From assembly GCF_046365375.1 (NCBI RefSeq), contig NZ_JBKEIT010000001.1, positions 372,001 to 436,000 on the forward strand: a stretch of 64,000 bases of DNA, given 5' to 3'. The notes beneath the pieces are model-generated. The model did not search any database and was not told the origin of the DNA. It saw nothing but the letters and a program-made list of their open reading frames with translations. Of the stretch, positions 59,787 through 64,000 are shown in pieces (the first letter of the stretch is position 1; each line of letters starts with the position of its first letter). This DNA comes from Butyricimonas muris (GTDB taxonomy: Bacteria; Bacteroidota; Bacteroidia; Bacteroidales; Marinifilaceae). The translations under genes were made by a program, and so were the position numbers.

Positions 59787-61852
59787 AAGAATTCATCGCG
59801 GAACCCGGCGGCCGTTACACCTACGCCGACGATATCATCAACTTACAGGACATGGTGCTGGCCATCGGCAGCCTATTAGACGGTTGTTCCAACTTCATCA
59901 TCTCCGGCTGCCAGTGCCAAGGCGCCGTCATTACCCCCGGATACGTCTGGTTGGGCGGTAAAATCCGCCGTTTCGAGGGGTGTGCCGACGCTTCGTATCC
60001 GTACTACATCTACGAGAAAAACAGCAACGAGTCGGTCACTTACGCCAACGAAGTCAATAAACGCGGCCGAGCCTGCTACCTGGCTTCGGGCGGCCGCTCC
60101 GTGCCCGACACGGTCGATTCCGTTACGGGAGCCTTGCCGCAGTACATCGAGGTGACGGCCGACTATGCACCCCGGTTGGCGGATAAATTCTTCGGCCGCT
60201 ACGCCCTGATGACCGACAGCCCCTTCGCCAGGCAGACCGTCCGCAAAGACCTCCTGCTGACCGGCACCCTGACCGTCGAAAAAGGCATCGAGAGCAAACA
60301 TTCGCTGCTGGTTTCCCCGACAGGCAGCAAAAAGATTCTGCGGGGTTACTTTTCCGAAGCCTCCGTCGCCCGTCTCGAAGCCGGCACGAATGCAGCTCCT
60401 GTCGCCGCTGTCGTATTCGACTTGCTTAAAGGCAGCGTTACCATCGAAAGCAAAGGCGTTGTCGCCGCTACCTTCACGGAGCGGCTCTGCACCTTGTCCG
60501 ACCTGCGCAGTGACACGGTGCGTGCCGGTTCGCTGTTCTTCACGGGGAACCAACTGAAAAACATCGCCGAGCGTAGTGACAAGGGAACCGTCCGTATCAA
60601 CTACGACGGCTACGAGGAGGGCACGGCCTACTTCCGGAACTTCGAGGTGTACGACGGCAAACGGTGCACGCTGCCGCTGTTGCAGGTATGCGGTGCCGAC
60701 AAACGGGTGGCGGTACATGCCGTGCTGGCCGTCGATTCGGCGCATGGCATCACGCTCTCGGACGCAGACCACGTCCTGACGGATGCCGCATTCGGCGGTA
60801 CCATACGCTGGTGCGACCAGTCGGGAGCGGAAGCCGCCATTGTGGGCTATACCGAAGACAAACACCCTCATTTTTCCATCACCAACACGGCAGGCGGCAT
60901 TCTGCTCGTCCCGAAAAACTTCGTCGATGTGCAGGGCGATTTGCAGGTAAACGGCATCTCCATCGCCAAGACCTACGCCACGCAGCAGGCCCTGACCGAC
61001 GGACTGAACAAAAAAGTGGATGCCGTCGAGGGCAAGGGGCTATCGACCAAAGATTTCACCCAAGAACTCTACGACAAACTGAACGCCATCGCCAGCGGCA
61101 GCTTCGCCGGGGAGGACACGCCCCAGAGCGAGGGATACGTTACCACGACGCAGGTCGCCGCCGAACTCCGGAAAAAAGCCGACCGCCTGCTTGACGGTCT
61201 GGATGAGGGTGAGCGGCAGACCGCCGCCGGAAATCTGGGTGTCTATTCCAAGAAAGATGCGGACAGCCGTTTCGGCCGTCTTGCAGAATTGTTCCAGGAC
61301 TACATCACCTTTTTGGTCCGTCAAGGAAAAAGTTCGGCCCAAGCCCAGCAGATGCTTCGGGAGAGGTTGGCCGCCGCCGGCAGCAAAGACCTTGCGGACA
61401 ACTACGTGCGGCGGGATAAGAAATTGTCGGACCTCGCATTACCCGATGACGATGCCCGTAAGCTGGTCTGCAAAAATATCGGGGCTGCATACGCCGCCGA
61501 CTACCAGCCCAAGCTGCTCGATACCGGCTGGCTCCAGATGTCGAACAGCGGTTCGGGAACCGATACCAGCAAACTGTTCGTGCGCCAGATCGGCAGCATC
61601 GTCTGCATACAGGGGCGTATCAACACCGCCCGGCGTGACGGCAGCAACGAGGGCGGCATCATCGCCGTCATTCCCAACAAGGTCGAGCCGCCCAAATACG
61701 GCTTGCGCACCACGATGGCACACTGGAACGACGACCACAAATACAACCGGGGCTCGTCCTTCACCATCGATGCCGGAAGCCGCTACGTCCGTATCTACGA
61801 ACGGGGCATGTACAGCACGGAAATCAATATTCACTTTTCATACATGACGTAA
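59783..61852 (+). CDS. Tail fibre protein 4
   Basis: 689 aa. The N-terminal 150 residues attach to the baseplate (YADDIINLQDMVLAIGSLLD, then GYVWLGGKIRRFEG). Beta repeats follow, and a coiled segment near 420-560 (ELYDKLNAIASGSFAGEDT). The C-terminal 120 residues begin LLDTGWLQMSNSGSG and look like a receptor-binding tip. Confidence 0.82.
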   Translation: MKEFIAEPGGRYTYADDIINLQDMVLAIGSLLDGCSNFIISGCQCQGAVITPGYVWLGGKIRRFEGCADASYPYYIYEKNSNESVTYANEVNKRGRACYLASGGRSVPDTVDSVTGALPQYIEVTADYAPRLADKFFGRYALMTDSPFARQTVRKDLLLTGTLTVEKGIESKHSLLVSPTGSKKILRGYFSEASVARLEAGTNAAPVAAVVFDLLKGSVTIESKGVVAATFTERLCTLSDLRSDTVRAGSLFFTGNQLKNIAERSDKGTVRINYDGYEEGTAYFRNFEVYDGKRCTLPLLQVCGADKRVAVHAVLAVDSAHGITLSDADHVLTDAAFGGTIRWCDQSGAEAAIVGYTEDKHPHFSITNTAGGILLVPKNFVDVQGDLQVNGISIAKTYATQQALTDGLNKKVDAVEGKGLSTKDFTQELYDKLNAIASGSFAGEDTPQSEGYVTTTQVAAELRKKADRLLDGLDEGERQTAAGNLGVYSKKDADSRFGRLAELFQDYITFLVRQGKSSAQAQQMLRERLAAAGSKDLADNYVRRDKKLSDLALPDDDARKLVCKNIGAAYAADYQPKLLDTGWLQMSNSGSGTDTSKLFVRQIGSIVCIQGRINTARRDGSNEGGIIAVIPNKVEPPKYGLRTTMAHWNDDHKYNRGSSFTIDAGSRYVRIYERGMYSTEINIHFSYMT

Positions 61853-61853
61853 C

Positions 61854-62072
61854 ATGAAAAAGCTCAACATCCAGCGCGACCTGAACAGCCGCGCCGCCAT
61901 CAGCGAGAAACGCCGCCGCACGCACAGCGTCGCCCAGGCATCTGTCGAACCTGTAAAACCCGAAACACATGGCACAAGCGAAGAAACACCGGGGCGCGAG
62001 GATCACCCGCAAAGCGGAGCAGAACCCCGCAAAACGTCCCGGAAAGTCAGGAAGACCGAAGGGAACGTATAA
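61854..62072 (+). CDS. Small basic protein, overlapping frame
   Basis: 72 aa, basic and disordered (LNSRAAISEKRRRTHS). It starts right after the fibre gene but its last third overlaps the 61969-62502 gene in another frame. Real but short, or an extended leader; undecided. Confidence 0.4.
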   Translation: MKKLNIQRDLNSRAAISEKRRRTHSVAQASVEPVKPETHGTSEETPGREDHPQSGAEPRKTSRKVRKTEGNV

Positions 62073-62502
62073 ACGTTACCTTTTCGAGGAGACCAAATTG
62101 GGATTCTTCCTCAAATACGAAGTCCCCGAAGTGTTCCAGCTCATCATGCAGTCGTTGCCGGCGGGCAGGCACCGCGCTCCGCCCTTGCCGCTGATCCGTA
62201 TCGTCTGCTCGGCCTCGAAAGACCCGTCCCTGCGCAAGCCCAAGTTCCGGCGTTACATGGAGCTCTACGAACGGAACGGCCTCTATTGCCGCCGCGCTAC
62301 CGTGATGACCCCTGCGAAGAAACCCTTCTACGACGAGATGCGGCGGCACAAATTGGAGAAATTCATCTGCCGGAACCGGAAACTTATTTCCGCCATCCGC
62401 CGCCGGATGGTCGAGGATGCCTCGAAGGTGGACACGTCGAGCCTCTATCCGGCGGAGCGCCTGCGCCTTCCGTGGCAGAACACTACGACGGGGAAAACCT
62501 GA
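61969..62502 (+). CDS. Basic hypothetical protein
   Basis: 177 aa. Very basic N-terminal tail (KKHRGARITRKAEQ, then RPGKSGRPKGTYKRY) and basic C-terminal helices (KFICRNRKLISAIRRRMVED). Probably binds DNA or RNA. Family not recognised. It closes the structural block. Confidence 0.75.
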   Translation: MAQAKKHRGARITRKAEQNPAKRPGKSGRPKGTYKRYLFEETKLGFFLKYEVPEVFQLIMQSLPAGRHRAPPLPLIRIVCSASKDPSLRKPKFRRYMELYERNGLYCRRATVMTPAKKPFYDEMRRHKLEKFICRNRKLISAIRRRMVEDASKVDTSSLYPAERLRLPWQNTTTGKT

Positions 62503-62786
62503 AACGATTATTTGCAGGGCATAATAAACCGTTTGAAAACAGCGGGTTATCCACTTTTTCAGCAAACATTCAACCGTTTATTTTGCCCGCTCGTGAAAGG
62601 AGGCTATTTTTGTAAACACTTGAGTTGAATCCGCCCGTTCGGGCGGCGCATAGGGAAAGTGATAAACGGACCGGAACCGGCCGGCTTTCCATCCAGTTTC
62701 TAAATTGAAGAGCGGCGGTGCATCCGAACCCGTCCCTCGTCGTCTTTTAGATTCTTCGGCATTAGTAATTTTATCACTTTCAAACT
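62503..62786. other. Intergenic leader with promoter-like motif and hairpin
   Basis: It holds CTATTTTT at 62604 (variant of the late motif), a CCGCCC-GTTC-GGGCGG hairpin at 62631-62646 and further GC-rich stems (CCGGAACCGGCCGG). No gene seen. The long leader of the ssDNA-binding protein gene may be regulatory; gp32 of T4 is autoregulated through its leader. Confidence 0.5.
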
Positions 62787-64000
62787 ATGCAAGACGAAAA
62801 TCTTGAAAGAGAGAATCCGGTTTCCGTGGAGGACTTATTCCTTGCCTCGCAGGAGACCTATGCCCAGGCGCAACAGCGGGCGCAGGAAGAGAACAAGGCG
62901 TTCGCCCGCACCGAGTTCTTCCGCATGGACAAGTTGGGCGTGTACCGCCTGCGCGTGCTGCCCATCGCGCCGACCACCGACGGCGTACTTGCCCGTCCGG
63001 GTTACGAATTCCCCGTCCATCAACTGCTGCTCGAATTGGAGAAACCTTCCACGGGCGGCAAAGCCTCGTACCTGTACGTGACCGTCCCGCGAGCTACCGA
63101 CGCCGGTTATCCGCTGGACCTGATCGACATCTACCGCAAGGCCGCCGTGGCGGAAGCCAAGGCACAGGGAGACGACAAACTGGCCGAGAAAATCGGGGGC
63201 GGCAGCTTCGGCGGCGGCCTCAAATACAGCTACGGCCACGCGCTCTACGTCCTCGACCTTGACGAACGGGCCAAAGGGCTCCAGCTTCTCACGCTCTCGC
63301 ACAGCCAGTTCAAAGACCTCGACGAACGGAAATTCAAACTCTGGCAGAAGAAACTGGCCAAGAACCCCAACCATCCCTGTCCCGTGTGCTCGGTACACGA
63401 TGCCTATCCGGTAGAAATCGAGAAGAAAAAGAACGGCGGCAAGACCGAATACCTCGTGAGCATCGACAACGAAAGCGACACCGACGTACTCTCGAAGGAG
63501 GAACTTTCGGCCTTGCTCTCCGCACCCCGCATTCCCGACATCATCTACCGCTACTCGCGCTATCAGGCCGAGGCGACCGTCGAGTACCTCAAGCAGTGCG
63601 ATGCCCGTTACGGCATGGCCGTCATGGAGACGGACGAGATGAAGGAAGCCGTCGAAACCATCATGGCCGCCCTCCCGAAAGAGGATACCAGCTCCTTCTC
63701 GTTCGACAAACGCACGAAAGACAACAAGGACAACCCGGCGGCCGGAGCCGCCACCCTCGACGACCTGTTCGAGCGGTTCGACAGCTTGCAGGAGCAAGGA
63801 TTGGGCGACCGCACCGAGCAGGGGCAGGAACTTCGCGGCCTTATCCGCGCCTACATCGAGCAGGAAGGTCTTCAGATCCGCGTGACCCGTTCGACCTCGA
63901 ACAAAGACCTGCTGGATATGATCGAGGAGGCGATGCAGGGTCCCGTCCCTTCCGAAGAGGAGGAAGCACCCGAACCGCCGGCCGAGGAGGAACCCCGTCG
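62787..64000 (+). CDS. gp32-like ssDNA-binding protein, cut by the window
   Basis: At least 404 aa from ATG 62787, still open at the window end. FARTEFFRMDKLGVYRLRVLP near residues 42-62 opens an OB-fold-like domain; CPVCSVHDAYP near 196 is a half zinc site; the visible C-terminus is acidic (PSEEEEAPEPPAEEE), typical for ssDNA-binding proteins that recruit partners through an acidic tail. It probably marks the start of the replication region. Confidence 0.75.
   Translation, partial: MQDENLERENPVSVEDLFLASQETYAQAQQRAQEENKAFARTEFFRMDKLGVYRLRVLPIAPTTDGVLARPGYEFPVHQLLLELEKPSTGGKASYLYVTVPRATDAGYPLDLIDIYRKAAVAEAKAQGDDKLAEKIGGGSFGGGLKYSYGHALYVLDLDERAKGLQLLTLSHSQFKDLDERKFKLWQKKLAKNPNHPCPVCSVHDAYPVEIEKKKNGGKTEYLVSIDNESDTDVLSKEELSALLSAPRIPDIIYRYSRYQAEATVEYLKQCDARYGMAVMETDEMKEAVETIMAALPKEDTSSFSFDKRTKDNKDNPAAGAATLDDLFERFDSLQEQGLGDRTEQGQELRGLIRAYIEQEGLQIRVTRSTSNKDLLDMIEEAMQGPVPSEEEEAPEPPAEEEPR

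Overview
The window is part of the genome of a contractile-tailed (myovirus-type) phage or prophage that most likely infects a Bacteroidales bacterium (Bacteroides, Parabacteroides or Alistipes-like). The evidence is a DUF935 (Mu gp29-like) portal, a DUF2586-type sheath, a DUF6046-type tail protein, small accessory proteins typical of Bacteroidales mobile elements, and several promoter elements that fit the Bacteroidetes consensus TAnnTTTG. No terminase, DNA polymerase or lysis gene was recognised, and genes run off both ends, so the full genome is larger.

Layout. (1) 1-18167, minus strand: a long early/accessory region of about 30 mostly uncharacterised small proteins. Recognisable members are a catalytic-domain-only tyrosine recombinase, an N-6 methylase-like protein without a visible catalytic NPPY, a DUF3846 protein, zinc-ribbon proteins and an AT-hook protein. 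(2) Inside this region, 13063-15498 holds a reverse transcriptase followed, 4 nt after its stop codon, by seven tandem structured RNA units of about 150 nt; an eighth unit stands alone at 11124-11257. (3) 18168-19874 is a mainly non-coding, partly AT-rich region with repeated CAGACT words and a tRNA-like element. (4) 19875-24388 holds a repeat-containing protein and a leftward regulatory operon with a large BRO-N/KilA-N/KilAC-type antirepressor. (5) 24661-62502, plus strand: head and tail morphogenesis in canonical order (portal, morphogenesis protein, protease/scaffold, capsid, sheath, tube, chaperone, tape measure, hub, spike, fibres, gp25-like, LysM, gpJ-like, gpI-like, fibre). (6) 62787-end: a gp32-like ssDNA-binding protein, cut by the window.

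The structural operon is interrupted by two accessory inserts. 32037-36722 carries a Dam-like methylase, an RloB remnant, a thioredoxin, a DUF4209 (HEPN-like RNxxxHG) protein and an AAA ATPase. 53313-56444 carries a 1043-aa SIR2-Argonaute fusion on the opposite strand with its own Bacteroidetes-type promoter. Both look like anti-competitor or host-defence cargo. A recurrent word, CTATTCTT, lies 14-26 nt upstream of several structural start codons and looks like a phage late promoter element.

The most unusual feature is the reverse transcriptase plus RNA array. All eight units share a rigidly spaced anchor (on the plus strand CATNNCTTTAT, six bases, GATG; one unit deviates) and a long multi-part hairpin whose sequence differs completely from unit to unit. 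The seven array units also have a small hairpin whose stems all differ yet stay complementary around an invariant YGYRYT hexaloop. I do not recognise this as a retron, group II intron, CRISPR array or diversity-generating retroelement; it may be an undescribed RT system with multiple RNA templates or guides.
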